This document shows, in pieces, positions 36,581-45,452 of a stretch of 64,000 bases of DNA. The notes under the pieces are model-generated. The model saw only the letters and a program-made list of their open reading frames with translations, had not been told where the DNA came from and did not search any database. The position numbers were made by a program, and so were the translations under genes. The stretch lies in assembly GCA_902806435.1 (NCBI GenBank), contig CADCWO010000264.1:1-64000 (forward strand). The letters are read 5' to 3'. Within the stretch, counting starts at the first letter, position 1. Every line of letters begins with the position of its first letter. The stretch comes from an uncultured Synechococcales cyanobacterium (GTDB taxonomy: Bacteria; Cyanobacteriota; Cyanobacteriia; Thermosynechococcales; Thermosynechococcaceae).

Positions 36581-38446
36581 CTATGCTGGATGCCTCTGTG
36601 GATGAGCCTCAGCTATCCATCCTTGTAAGGTAGTAGCTACTGCCTCTAGGGGCACTTCTTCAGACTTGCCGGTAGCCCGCTGCACTACTTCTACCTTTCC
36701 CGCTGCCAGCGATCGCCCGGTGACAATCCGGTAGGGAATACCAATCAAATCTGCATCTTTAAATTTTACCCCTGCCCGTTCATCGCGGTCATCTAGTAAG
36801 GTTTCAATGCCTGCCGCATTTAGTTCTGTGTAAAGGTTTTCAGCGGCGGTGACCTGAGTAGCCTCATTGAGGTTAGGGATCACAACGATCACTGTGTAGG
36901 GCGCGATCGCTACAGGCCAGATGATGCCATTTTTATCGTAGGACTGCTCTACCGCGGCTTGGGCCAGACGAGAGATCCCAATCCCATAACACCCCATGAT
37001 TAAGGGTTTTTCCTCTCCCTGCTCGTTGGTATAGGTTGCGCTCATTGCCTGGGAATACTTTGTCCCTAGTTGGAAAATATGACCAATTTCAATGCCTCTG
37101 GCACTCTGGAGTACTTGCCCAGTGTCAGGGAACGCCTGATTCTCCAGTGGAGACGCTACGAGATTCTCCTTCGGAGATGCTACGCGATCGCCAGGTCTAG
37201 CCTTCCGTATATCCACCACGCGTGGTAGCTGGAATTGCTCACCCCAATTGGCCCCAACCAGGTGATAGCCCACTTCATTCGCTCCGGTGACATAGTTCTG
37301 CAACTCAACCGCCGTCTTATCGGCTAAGCGCACAAACTCTAAGGACAAATTCTTTGCCGGTTTGATGAAGTCATTGTCAATATCAGGGGCCATATAGCCC
37401 AAAGGCAAAGGCTTTGTCGCCCACAACTGCTGAGCAGTGGCATCAGGAATTTCTAAGGTTAAGAGGGTATGGGCACTGTAGTCGGTTGCTAGCTGCACCA
37501 ACTCATTTTGCAACTTCACCTCATTAATATCCTGGTCGCCCCGGATACTCACTAAAACCAGGACCATCACCCCATTGTCGTAAACAGCCTGGTAGAGAAC
37601 ATTTTTCACCACCTGAGTTGGGGAGCACTGGAGCAGTTGGCAGACTTGCTGGATGGTTTCGGTTCCCGGTGTTGCCCGTTTTTCACAGGTTATAAAGGGT
37701 GAGGGCTCAGTGGGCGGTGGCAGCGAAACCGCCTTTTCCACGTTGGCCGCATAGTGGCCGTCCTCGCTGTAGAGTACTTCGTCTTCCCCGGCCTCAGCCA
37801 GTACCATAAACTCCTGGGAGCCAGAGCCACCAATTGCTCCTGAATCGGCTTCCACAGCGCGAAAGGCTAGACCACAACGTTGCAGGATGTTGCTGTAAGC
37901 TTGGTGCATTGCGGCATAGGTTTGCTGCAAGCTAGCATCATCGACATGAAAGGAGTAACCATCTTTCATAATAAATTCTCGCCCCCGCAGCAAGCCAAAC
38001 CGGGGCCGAATCTCATCACGGAACTTCGTTTGAATTTGGTAAAGGTGAACGGGTAGTTGGCGATAAGAGCGGATCAGATCGCGGGAGATCGCCGTGATCA
38101 CCTCTTCATGGGTTGGCCCTAAGCCCAGCTCTCGTTCCTGGCGATCGCGCAGGGAAAACATGATTCCTTCCGCTTGAGTGTAGGTATGCCACCGCCCAGA
38201 CTCTTGCCACAGTTCCGCGGGTTGAATTTGCGGTAACAAACATTCCTGGGCACCTGTAGCATTCATTTCTTCGCGCACGATCCCAGAAACTTTTTGCAGG
38301 ACACGCCACATCAAGGGTAGGTAAGCATAGAGGCCGCTCCCAATGCGGCGAATGTAACCCGCTCGTAGCAATAACTTATGACTGGGAATTTCTGCTTCCG
38401 CTGGATCTTCGCGGAGTGTAACAAACAGCATCTGAGATAGTCGCAT
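36581..38446 (-). CDS. proS: prolyl-tRNA synthetase with repeat-derived insertion
   Basis: A bacterial type ProRS of 621 aa. Class II motif 1 lies near [14 protein letters not shown], motif 2 around [20 protein letters not shown], motif 3 at [13 protein letters not shown], and the C-terminal anticodon-binding domain from about 500. An INS editing domain is in the middle ([12 protein letters not shown]). Between ARPGDR and [14 protein letters not shown], residues about 421-437 are two near-identical octapeptides ([16 protein letters not shown]) that come from a 24-bp tandem repeat and are, as far as I recall, not part of the family. The reading frame is preserved. Confidence 0.95.
   Translation of the reverse strand: MRLSQMLFVTLREDPAEAEIPSHKLLLRAGYIRRIGSGLYAYLPLMWRVLQKVSGIVREEMNATGAQECLLPQIQPAELWQESGRWHTYTQAEGIMFSLRDRQERELGLGPTHEEVITAISRDLIRSYRQLPVHLYQIQTKFRDEIRPRFGLLRGREFIMKDGYSFHVDDASLQQTYAAMHQAYSNILQRCGLAFRAVEADSGAIGGSGSQEFMVLAEAGEDEVLYSEDGHYAANVEKAVSLPPPTEPSPFITCEKRATPGTETIQQVCQLLQCSPTQVVKNVLYQAVYDNGVMVLVLVSIRGDQDINEVKLQNELVQLATDYSAHTLLTLEIPDATAQQLWATKPLPLGYMAPDIDNDFIKPAKNLSLEFVRLADKTAVELQNYVTGANEVGYHLVGANWGEQFQLPRVVDIRKARPGDRVASPKENLVASPLENQAFPDTGQVLQSARGIEIGHIFQLGTKYSQAMSATYTNEQGEEKPLIMGCYGIGISRLAQAAVEQSYDKNGIIWPVAIAPYTVIVVIPNLNEATQVTAAENLYTELNAAGIETLLDDRDERAGVKFKDADLIGIPYRIVTGRSLAAGKVEVVQRATGKSEEVPLEAVATTLQGWIAEAHPQRHPA
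37138..37185. repeat. two tandem 24-bp repeats inside proS
   Basis: Units 37138-37161 and 37162-37185 agree at 19 of 24 bases. Each holds a small inverted repeat, CTCC-3-GGAG, followed by GCTACG. This looks like the short dispersed repeat with a GGAGACGCTACG core common in cyanobacterial spacers, here inserted in a coding sequence in frame because the unit is eight codons. Confidence 0.8.
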
Positions 38447-38746
38447 CGGCTTCTTCCTGAATCAGACCTGGCTTCCTCTGGATGAGAGATAGCGCTTTCG
38501 TTAGTCTATTATCTTTCTTCTGTCACCTTGGCAAAATAAAAGTTGAGCATTGACCTAGTAACAAAATTATTTCTTTGGCACAAATTGGGCTTTACCTTGT
38601 AGCCAGAACCGGAGAAGCGATCCTTAGGCGTGAGTATCATTTTTCGACAATGATAAAAGGAAAGGTACTGTAAAAATTTTCTAAAGTGTCCCAAGCGTCT
38701 TGAGACGCTGTTCTTGCCACTTGTCACTAAAGCTCACGGGATTAAT
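38447..38746. other. leader of proS and trailer of the decayed gene
   Basis: About 300 bp without a supported gene. A hairpin AGCGTC-TTGA-GACGCT lies at 38694-38709, about 40 bases past the stop of the decayed gene; it lacks a clear T-run. A minus-strand 72-codon frame here has no coding features. Confidence 0.45.
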
Positions 38747-40085
38747 TTAAATCTGCTCTAGTTTTGTCTGGGCTGCTTGCATCAGGTTCTGGGCTTCTGA
38801 GTAGGCAGTTGTTCCCGGTTGAATTGTTTGCAGTTGGTTCATGATGCCCTGGAGCTGGCTGATCTTCTGTTTGCTTTCTAGGGATGAACTATTAGCAACT
38901 AACGCTTGAACTGAGGTTTGAGCCTGCTTAAGAACCTCTACTGCTTCTTGCTCAGCTTGAAGCTGGGTTTGTGCCGTACCCAAGTTGGTCTGGTACGTCG
39001 CCAAGAGTTTTTGAGCACTAGCATAACCAGGATCTTCTACAGGGATATCTTCCAAGCGCCGAATTGCTTTTTGCCACAAGCTCGTAGTTTAATTCCACTT
39101 CGCATCAGCGTGAGGTGGTTTTTGCTCCATTTGAGTTGCGGCTTGGGCAAACTCCTGGGTGGCCTCAATCAGGGTTCCAGAACGGGCGCTCCCCGCAGCA
39201 AAACTGGTAACCTGTTCATAATCGCGGGTATAAGCAACGAGCTTTGTTTGGGCTATTCGTCCGGCTAAGGTTTTTGGCGGAATTTGCTGCAAAATATCAA
39301 GGGCTGCTTGCCAAGTTGCAACTTCCGCAAAACGACCAGCTACGATTTGAGCTTTTTGATACTGCTGCTTAGAGATCTTCAGCGCCTGTTCAGCTTGTTT
39401 CAAGAGTACCTGAGCCTGCTTTTCTTGGAAGAGGGTCGCTTCCATTCGTCCAACATTGGCTCTAGCGGTTTTGAATTCATCTAAAGTAAACTGTCAACCC
39501 CACCAAAGAGTGTGCTGTGGCCAATACCCTAAAAACCAAACTGGTAGAGCACCTAAGTTCTTTTCTGCCGCCTCTAACTTCTTTTCGCCCAAACTGAGGT
39601 CGGCTGGACTGCTAGGTTGATTAATTAGCTGGTCAGCCTGCTCAACATGAGCGATCGCCTGTCGGTAGTGACGATCCATACTGATATAGCTAGGTAGCAG
39701 TAGAATTGGGGCTATCCTTGCCACCAGCCAACGAATCATTGGATACGGTAAGTTCAATACATATAGCCCTCCCGTTGTCCCGAGCAAGACAACAGCGGCG
39801 AACTTGATTTTGCCTCACGGCCCTGGCGGTTGGTTAGCTTGTGCAGCGGCCTTTAGTACTTTTTGACTGAAGTTGGGGAACATATCTACGATTACACTAT
39901 GCAGCTTGTCTAGGGAAGCAGGGGACCCGGCTGCAACCGCATTTTCTCCAAACGCTTCAACACAATATCCCGCTGTACCTGGCTAGCCAGATCACTACCG
40001 GCACACTTTGAACTTCTGGCCGCAAAAGCCTCAAGGCTTGGTCGCTAAGACGCCGCATAGAACTTACTGAGCTACTGGTCTCCAT
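38747..40085 (-). pseudogene. decayed membrane/coiled-coil protein gene (3 stops, 2 frameshifts)
   Basis: From the ATG at 40085 the frame reads RRLSDQALRLLRPEVQSVP, shifts near 39982 (SQVQRDIVLKRLEKM) and again near 39933 (SPASLDKLHSVIVDMFPN). From there to 38747 one frame continues, broken only by TGA at 39815-39817, TGA at 39494-39496 and TAA at 39089-39091. A hydrophobic part (about KFAAVVLLGTTGGLYVLN) is followed by a long helical, Gln/Ala-rich tail. It matches a conserved cyanobacterial family I recall without a known function. The intact product would be roughly 440 residues. Each stop differs from a likely sense codon by one transition. Confidence 0.78.
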
Positions 40086-40180
40086 GTTCCCCTAAGCAGC
40101 GGTCCAGATCACACTTTCTTAACTCCCTAGCACTTTAGGCAGGGTGCAGCGATCGCACGTAGGGCCAGACAAAGTTAAAG

Positions 40181-40345
40181 TTATAAATAATAAGGTGCAG
40201 TCTGTATCAACCAACCGTTGTAGAACGACAGCAGGATGAGCACTAAAATGCCCATTCCAAGGGCAAAAACTACAAGAGTACCCCAGCTAACAGAATTTGC
40301 CGCTGCCTTCTGTGTAAGATTTTTGAACGGATTGAGGACAGCCAT
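40181..40345 (-). CDS. 54-residue single-pass membrane protein
   Basis: A perfect ribosome binding site (GGAGG, four bases before the ATG) sets this start. An amphipathic N-terminus (AVLNPFKNLTQKAAANSV) precedes one transmembrane helix (GTLVVFALGMGILVLILLSF) and a short tail ending APYYL. The pattern Trp-Gly-Thr before the helix recalls PsbH in a weak way but lacks its N-terminal signature, so no name is given. It lies about 95 bases downstream of the decayed gene's start, on the same strand. A 20-bp motif lies about 50 bases upstream. Confidence 0.72.
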   Translation of the reverse strand: MAVLNPFKNLTQKAAANSVSWGTLVVFALGMGILVLILLSFYNGWLIQTAPYYL

Positions 40346-40395
40346 TTTTACCTCCACCTGCGATCGTCTACCCACTTCAAAGCTAGGTAAAAAAC

Positions 40396-40415
40396 TTGAG
40401 GATCTTGTGAGGAAG
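40396..40415. repeat. 20-bp motif, copy 1
   Basis: TTGAGGATCTTGTGAGGAAG occurs here and, with one mismatch, at 42324-42343. On the minus strand it contains TCCTCA twice, 11 bases apart, like a direct-repeat operator. It is 51-70 bases upstream of the small membrane protein start. Confidence 0.55.
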
Positions 40416-40698
40416 GAGGGTGGAATGAAGTAAAAGTATTGACTTTGCTCTATGGCTGCTCACCTATTCAGCTCGCTCAGGTACGAAAGACTGGCCAAAT
40501 TTCTACCAACTGTTTTACTTCGGCTCAGGTATTGAGGAATAGCTTTAATCAAAGGGGAATCAGGAAAATAAGGCTACTTTCAGACTCAACATACATGTCA
40601 TCTTGTAGTACATGAATTTTGGGCTTGCAAACGCTACGCTGCCAGAGCTGTGGCACGCCTAACCCTTCATAAATACTTAGTTGTGTTAGCAATTAAGG

Positions 40699-40731
40699 GC
40701 AAAAGGATAGTAATTGTCTCGTCCTTTTTGC
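40699..40731 (-). terminator. probable terminator of the 40.7-41.9 kb minus operon
   Basis: GCAAAAGGA at 40699-40707 pairs with TCCTTTTTGC at 40722-40731 with one bulge. Read on the minus strand the 3' arm is T-rich (CCTTTTGC). It lies 12 bases past the stop at 40744. Confidence 0.45.
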
Positions 40732-40743
40732 TATCGCCTTGCT

Positions 40744-41427
40744 TTATTCATAAACTCTGACTTTATAGGCTAAGTTACAGCAAACACAGTCTTGTCCTTC
40801 ATGCCTACCGTAGGAAAAAATTAGAGAAACTGGCCTAGCTAGAGAAGATTTAGCAGTACGTTCTTGAGTTACTTGATCCATGTATGGTTCATTCTGCTGA
40901 TAATCTACTTCATTGACAATGCGTTGTTTGACTAAACAGCCTAGGCCTAGCTCATAAGCACCGTTAGTTAGAGAATTAACTGTGTTTTTTGCTAAAACTC
41001 CTTTTCTTACACTTTCTTTAAATCCCTCATCTTTAAATTTAAGAACCCTAAAGTAGGTAATCGTTTCTTTTTTGTCAAAAACTAATTCCTCTTTAGTCGT
41101 TAAATACCCACAAACTGCGGTGTCGAACGTATCATCGCCAAAAATGCCGTACTTCGTTGTTTTTCTTAAATTGGTTATTTTGGAAAGATCACATTCTTGG
41201 TTTGAACCTACATTATGAATTTTGTTCTTCGGTTGATTTACTTTCAAGTTGACGCTACTTGCTATTGCTGAGGCACTTTTCCATCCCAATAGTTCTTCAC
41301 AACCTGCCGGTGTAAGTAGGGCAACAACAGCGATCGCATATCCGGCACTTATCCTAGCCTTGCCCCTATTCATAGCAGTAGCCAACCTAATTGGTAAATG
41401 AACTCTTGTGGTAAAAGACATGTTCAT
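40744..41427 (-). CDS. hypothetical secreted or lipoprotein, 227 aa
   Basis: The start is uncertain. The internal ATG giving MNRGKARISAG is followed by a hydrophobic stretch AIAVVALLTPAGC, where PAGC could be a lipobox and the Cys the lipidation site. The rest is soluble with seven further cysteines, including a CVCC pair near the end (QDCVCCNLAY) and one in SNQECDLSK. Conserved-looking motifs are absent from my memory. It lies 17 bases downstream of the small gene to the right, suggesting an operon. Confidence 0.55.
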   Translation of the reverse strand: MNMSFTTRVHLPIRLATAMNRGKARISAGYAIAVVALLTPAGCEELLGWKSASAIASSVNLKVNQPKNKIHNVGSNQECDLSKITNLRKTTKYGIFGDDTFDTAVCGYLTTKEELVFDKKETITYFRVLKFKDEGFKESVRKGVLAKNTVNSLTNGAYELGLGCLVKQRIVNEVDYQQNEPYMDQVTQERTAKSSLARPVSLIFSYGRHEGQDCVCCNLAYKVRVYE

Positions 41428-41444
41428 CAGATCAGCAGCTTCAG

Positions 41445-41663
41445 TTAAGCACGCCTTGTTTTTTTATCAGCAGGCTCCCCTGTAAATGGTTGCAGTCCAG
41501 TTGCAGGATAGTGATCGTCAGTTGGGCTAAAGATCGGGATTACTGCCTCTAAAATGTACTGGGCTGTTTCTTGTATCGCGTTTAAGAGAAAACGAATTGA
41601 CTGTGATATTTTCGTGGCCGACATGACTTTTTCTTCAGAAATAGTACGAATTACGCTATTCAT
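41445..41663 (-). CDS. small conserved-looking protein, 72 aa
   Basis: A helical N-terminal half (SQSIRFLLNAIQETAQYILEAV) is followed by a short Pro/Asp-rich segment IFSPTDDHYPATGLQPFTGEP, a pattern I recognise from short cyanobacterial proteins of unknown function. The start is not certain; ATG codons at 41663 and 41624 and a TTG at 41693 are all in frame. It follows the Trp-rich small gene and precedes the 227-aa gene on the same strand. Confidence 0.55.
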   Translation of the reverse strand: MNSVIRTISEEKVMSATKISQSIRFLLNAIQETAQYILEAVIPIFSPTDDHYPATGLQPFTGEPADKKTRRA

Positions 41664-41693
41664 TGAGTTGCGACTGAGGGTTATAAGTGCCAA

Positions 41694-41936
41694 TTAAAAG
41701 GAGTGTTTCTCCAATGCACAATCTTGGAGCCAGCAACGTTCTAATTGACGAACCGACTCTGGCAGCCAGTCGCGCTCTGGTAGTAGCCAGCAACGCTCTA
41801 AGTGCTCAGTTCTGTAGAAGCGCCAGTACTGGATCGGATTCAAAACGGCTGTCCAGGGGCAGCCACAAAGCAGTTGATTGAGAAATTGCCACACTGGGAA
41901 TTTGACTTTGACTTTGTGGGGCTTTTTGTTTATCAC
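41694..41936 (-). CDS. Trp/Cys-rich 80-aa protein with internal repeat
   Basis: A GTG start preceded by TAGGAGG nine bases upstream shows this is a real gene. The product is basic at the N-terminus (INKKPHKVKVKFPVWQF) and unusually rich in Trp (7) and Cys. A unit LERCWL occurs twice (HLERCWLLPERDWLPES and QLERCWLQDC), which arises from a duplicated 16-base sequence (GCCAGCAACG[T/C]TCTAA on the plus strand). There is no membrane segment. I do not recognise it; Trp and Cys pairing suggests binding or a compact fold. Confidence 0.6.
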   Translation of the reverse strand: MINKKPHKVKVKFPVWQFLNQLLCGCPWTAVLNPIQYWRFYRTEHLERCWLLPERDWLPESVRQLERCWLQDCALEKHSF

Positions 41937-42964
41937 TTGGCGTCCTCCTAAGGTAAAAATGTTCAGCAAACGTCTGTCAGGCTAGGGGTTGTCTCGGCTC
42001 TGAGGAGAGGTTGCCTGAGTTACCTGTTCCAAGGGAATTGATTGCACTACCTGTGAAGCGGGCTTCGCTTGTCCCCACCCATTGGTTCCTCCGCTTATCC
42101 CTAGCAAGAACACAGCATAATTTCTCTGCGATTCGGCACAAGTTGCTGGCTTTCAGGTTGTCGCTCCCCAAAATTTGATTGCTCTTGGACGCAGTTGCGC
42201 CTAAGCAGTCTCAAGCCTGCTGGATAAAGACAGCTGGTTCCTAATCAAGGAGATGAATCAGCAGTTAATTTACCCTGTCCAAATTCACTAAGGCTAACTC
42301 TAATTTGAGGTTAGAAAAACATTTTGAGGAACTTGTGAGGAAGCAAATCTGTTGTTCCAGCCCATTCGTTCTTTAACTTGGGCATGCTCAGGATCAAAAT
42401 GTCACCTCTCATACAGCTTATGGAGATTGACTTGATGCTGGCTGACCTCAATCTCCACCTTGAGATATACTTCATCTCCATCTCAGGTAGAAGACAATCC
42501 CTGGATAATGAAGAACAAATTTGACTATGATAAGGTGTAAATTGTCAATATATATTTACAAAATTTCAATTTTGAGATGCTGTAAGTGTTGCGACAACCA
42601 TCATGTCGGTTTAGAAGGTAAGGAATAGAGACAAACTGCACTCTAGATCAGGTCGATTTCAGTAATCCGCTACCGTTTGGTTAAAGAATGCTGTTCTAGA
42701 CAACTGGCTTCAAAAGGTTCAAAGAGGGCAGCTTCTTAATGGCTCATGCGCTCTAGCTATTTACGCCCTTTTGTTCAAAAGCCTTTGTTCTTGAAGGCAC
42801 TCGTTGGGTTGCTAGTCCTCAGCAGAAAAATCCCCAAGTCAAACCTTACTTCTAGCACATTCACTCTTTGAAAAAGTTCGCATCAGCGAATTCAAATGGT
42901 GACGCTTTCAATTACTTAAACTGCGATGTCCCGCAAAGTTTCTAATACCAAAGGCTGTGAAGTC
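41937..42964. other. intergenic region, about 1 kb
   Basis: The longest gene-poor stretch of the window. It carries the leader of the minus operon (AGGAGG at its edge), the second 20-bp motif at 42324, and AT-rich sequence around 42530-42580. A 64-codon minus frame at 41977-42171 has no ribosome binding site and odd composition, so I leave it out. Confidence 0.45.
42324..42343. repeat. 20-bp motif, copy 2
   Basis: It is TTGAGGAACTTGTGAGGAAG, identical to copy 1 except at one position. It lies about 390 bases upstream of the GTG of the Trp-rich gene. Both copies sit upstream of minus-strand small genes. Confidence 0.5.
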
Positions 42965-43894
42965 ATGAAGAGCACCCAACCCGTTGAACTTCCGATCTCT
43001 TTATCCAAATTTAGAAATAATATTTGGAACTTTGGTATTTTAGCTTGGCTATTTGGAATTGCCGATAGAAGCATTGCTGTAATTGCTGATGGCCGTTTAT
43101 TGGCTGTAGAAATTTCTCAACTTTTGACAGCCTTTTTGTTCTTTTTGTGTTGGCTATATCTAAAGCCAGAACAAAGCTCAAGTAGAGGGAATGTAGATAC
43201 GCTTCAACGTTATCAAGGCGATGCACATTCCCAAGTAGGCACTTATCTATCTACAGCTCAAATCAGAATGCTAGAGCTGCAGGAGCAACATTTAATTAGC
43301 CAAGAATATGTTTTGCCTGTTCCCTATCTCTGCCAGATATATCATCTATTGAATTTAAAACATCTCGAAAAAATTCACGATTTTAGCCTTAATAGTTTAA
43401 AGGTTATTGATGTTAGCTACTTTCAGTCTACGGATAGTGGTGGCATCGTAAAATTTAGAACAGTTCTAGATTCTCCAGTTAATCCTTTGAGAATTTGGAG
43501 GCAACCAGTTGTTGAGGTGGGATTAACATTGCATACCCCCTACACTGTTGAACTTAGCATTCCGGTCTACAACAACAAAAAAATTGTTGTCATATTTAAT
43601 GCTCTTCCTCTAAGCAATTCTGAGCACAAGTTCTTGGTTGATATCTACAGTGATCTAGGGTGGCCCAAAATATTCTTGCAAATCCTCTTGCATGCGGCTG
43701 CTTGTTTAACGCTGTTTGAAGATTTACCCTATTTGAGCAGGCTAGCCGATAGAAACATCTATCGTTTGGTCAACTTGAATAAGGTTTCTGACCATAAAAC
43801 AATGTGGCTTTATCGGAGGTTCGTTGAACTTTATGGTTCGAGTATGGAACTCACCCAATCCAATAGGCCCAGGCTCAGCGAAGCTACCACTTAG
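42965..43894 (+). CDS. hypothetical membrane-associated protein, 309 aa
   Basis: Two hydrophobic helices lie near the N-terminus (NFGILAWLFGIADRSIAV and LLTAFLFFLCWLYL). The rest is a soluble domain with many Leu, His and aromatic residues, a beta-rich middle (VELSIPVYNNKKIVVIFNALP) and a helical end. I do not recognise the family. An upstream in-frame ATG (42926) would add 13 residues. Its codon use is more AT-rich than the neighbours, consistent with recent acquisition, though I have not measured this. Confidence 0.65.
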   Translation: MKSTQPVELPISLSKFRNNIWNFGILAWLFGIADRSIAVIADGRLLAVEISQLLTAFLFFLCWLYLKPEQSSSRGNVDTLQRYQGDAHSQVGTYLSTAQIRMLELQEQHLISQEYVLPVPYLCQIYHLLNLKHLEKIHDFSLNSLKVIDVSYFQSTDSGGIVKFRTVLDSPVNPLRIWRQPVVEVGLTLHTPYTVELSIPVYNNKKIVVIFNALPLSNSEHKFLVDIYSDLGWPKIFLQILLHAAACLTLFEDLPYLSRLADRNIYRLVNLNKVSDHKTMWLYRRFVELYGSSMELTQSNRPRLSEATT

Positions 43895-44076
43895 CTGCAA
43901 GCTGAGACATAGCCACCTACAGGAGATGCGTTAAGTACTGAGTTGGTGCGACGAGGAGAGTTTTTAGGTGCTCAGTTCGAGGCGATTAACCGCCGCTGAA
44001 CACGATCGCTAAAACACCAGGGGAGGCAACCCCTCAGTCATAAAAAAAGGTGTATTAAAATCATGGGCAGATTCCA

Positions 44077-45141
44077 TCAGTGGCTAGCAGTAGGCCTACT
44101 ATCGTCTTCCAGATCAGAAAGCATTTTTAGCCGGATGGTGCGGGAGGCTCCGTTACTAGGGTCACCCAGTTGGACTTCCATCATTTCTCCAGTAAGTCCG
44201 TTTAAGCTGTTCAACAGCGATCGCAGGTGGGGGGTGCTAGACCCACTATCCAGATATAAGCGCTCCGCCAAGCTGTTCAGGCGCTTCCAGGTTGTGTAGA
44301 GTTTGACCATAGTTTGTTCAAGCTGGGCAGCCTGGTTTACCAGATCGGCAGCCGAGTTTAAACAGTCCAGCCGCAAAGCTTCTTCTAGGGCAAGCTCCAG
44401 GTTAATCTGTTCCCGATTCAATGCCTGTACCTGAGCAGCAGCAGTCAGATATTTCGCTAGATAGCGAGCCGATGCAGTTACTTGCTTGAGGGTGTCGGTA
44501 TCGGGGTTTTCCACCATCTCCTGGCTGAGAGAAGTTTGATGGGATTCCGGCAGTTTTTCTAACTCCCGCACCAGCGGTGCTAGATAGCGGGCCGGAATAG
44601 CGTGAGTGGCAGCCTTTGCCTTGACTGGCTCCGGCAGCAAGTCTGAAGTCATTGCCGTCCATTCATCGGCTAGTTGCCGCACTTCGCGGCGGGTGATGCG
44701 ATCGCCGTTGCGAGCGGACTCGGTGATCATCTGTTGCACTTCCGGGGCCGCCTGGGCTGTTTCAATAAACGCGCGCTTACTAAAACGTTCAACCGCAGCT
44801 GGATCTAGGCTTTCATTCTCCAAGAGCGTATCCGCACTGTTCGCAAGTTCAATTAACGAGTAGGCCTGACTTTTGCTAATTTCGCGCTCATTCAACCAGT
44901 GCAAAAATCCACTGCCGCGCCGGTCTCCCCCAGCTTTCTCGCGATCGCGAACAACCCGTAAAATGCGACCGCGCCAGATATCGGTTTGTAGATCAAAGCG
45001 ATCGCAGACTTGCCAAGCGGTTTCAATCTGTTGCTGGAACTCAAACTCCGGGAGTTGCTCATCTTGGGGGTCGGGCAACTGAAAATTTAATTCAATGTCG
45101 TCTCCCAGCGCAGCAATAGGAGGAAGGGGGGTCTGAACCAT
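44077..45141 (-). CDS. conserved-looking helical protein with ParB-like DNA-binding region
   Basis: A 354-aa helical protein. The region DRRGSGFLHWLNEREISKSQAYSLIELAN looks like a helix-turn-helix (REISKSQAYSLI), as in ParB/KorB and DUF3102-type proteins. The second half is long amphipathic helices with heptad character (QINLELALEEALRLDCLN, LEQTMVKLYTTWKRL), possibly for dimerisation. There is no nuclease or ATPase motif and no partner ParA nearby. I treat the DNA-binding role as inference; the family name is unknown to me. Confidence 0.65.
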   Translation of the reverse strand: MVQTPLPPIAALGDDIELNFQLPDPQDEQLPEFEFQQQIETAWQVCDRFDLQTDIWRGRILRVVRDREKAGGDRRGSGFLHWLNEREISKSQAYSLIELANSADTLLENESLDPAAVERFSKRAFIETAQAAPEVQQMITESARNGDRITRREVRQLADEWTAMTSDLLPEPVKAKAATHAIPARYLAPLVRELEKLPESHQTSLSQEMVENPDTDTLKQVTASARYLAKYLTAAAQVQALNREQINLELALEEALRLDCLNSAADLVNQAAQLEQTMVKLYTTWKRLNSLAERLYLDSGSSTPHLRSLLNSLNGLTGEMMEVQLGDPSNGASRTIRLKMLSDLEDDSRPTASH

Positions 45142-45452
45142 TCAAGTTTTCCAGTCACAGCCGGATCATTATGACATGATCTCCCGGCAGTCGTAGCCAA
45201 CGGCCAGGGACTAGGTGAGTAAGCATCTTGAGGATAAAGCTTTATCCTTCTCCTGATAGTGCAATGTGCAGGCAAACATTTGCTTGCTCACAAATTTCTC
45301 ACATTCTTTCCCTACCTTCAAAGTATAGGTAGTGTACCGATATAAGCCATTGAATTCCTCAATGTTTAAGCTTAAGACCTTGACCATTTTCAGACTGTAA
45401 ACGCCATAGTTCAGATACACTGCCCTCTTAGCGCATTTATGGGAGAACAATC
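45142..45452. other. intergenic region, 311 bp
   Basis: It lies between the start of the minus-strand ParB-like gene and the 48-aa basic gene. A GGGAG box at its right end is the latter's ribosome binding site. No other structure stands out. Confidence 0.4.

Larger units (their letters stand above)
40346..40743. other. intergenic region, about 400 bp
   Basis: It holds the leader of the 54-aa membrane protein, one copy of a 20-bp motif and a terminator-like hairpin for the operon to the right; these are listed separately. Confidence 0.5.

Noticed and set aside
38509-38727. Minus-strand 72-codon frame upstream of proS
   Set aside because: Mixed composition with no domain or ribosome binding site; it lies in the leader of proS.
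39494-39787. Stop-codon recoding of the three in-frame stops in the decayed gene
   Set aside because: Two additional frameshifts in the same gene, and the mix of TGA and TAA, fit decay better than recoding.
41977-42171. Minus-strand 64-codon frame
   Set aside because: No ribosome binding site and no conserved features, despite the small gene next to it.
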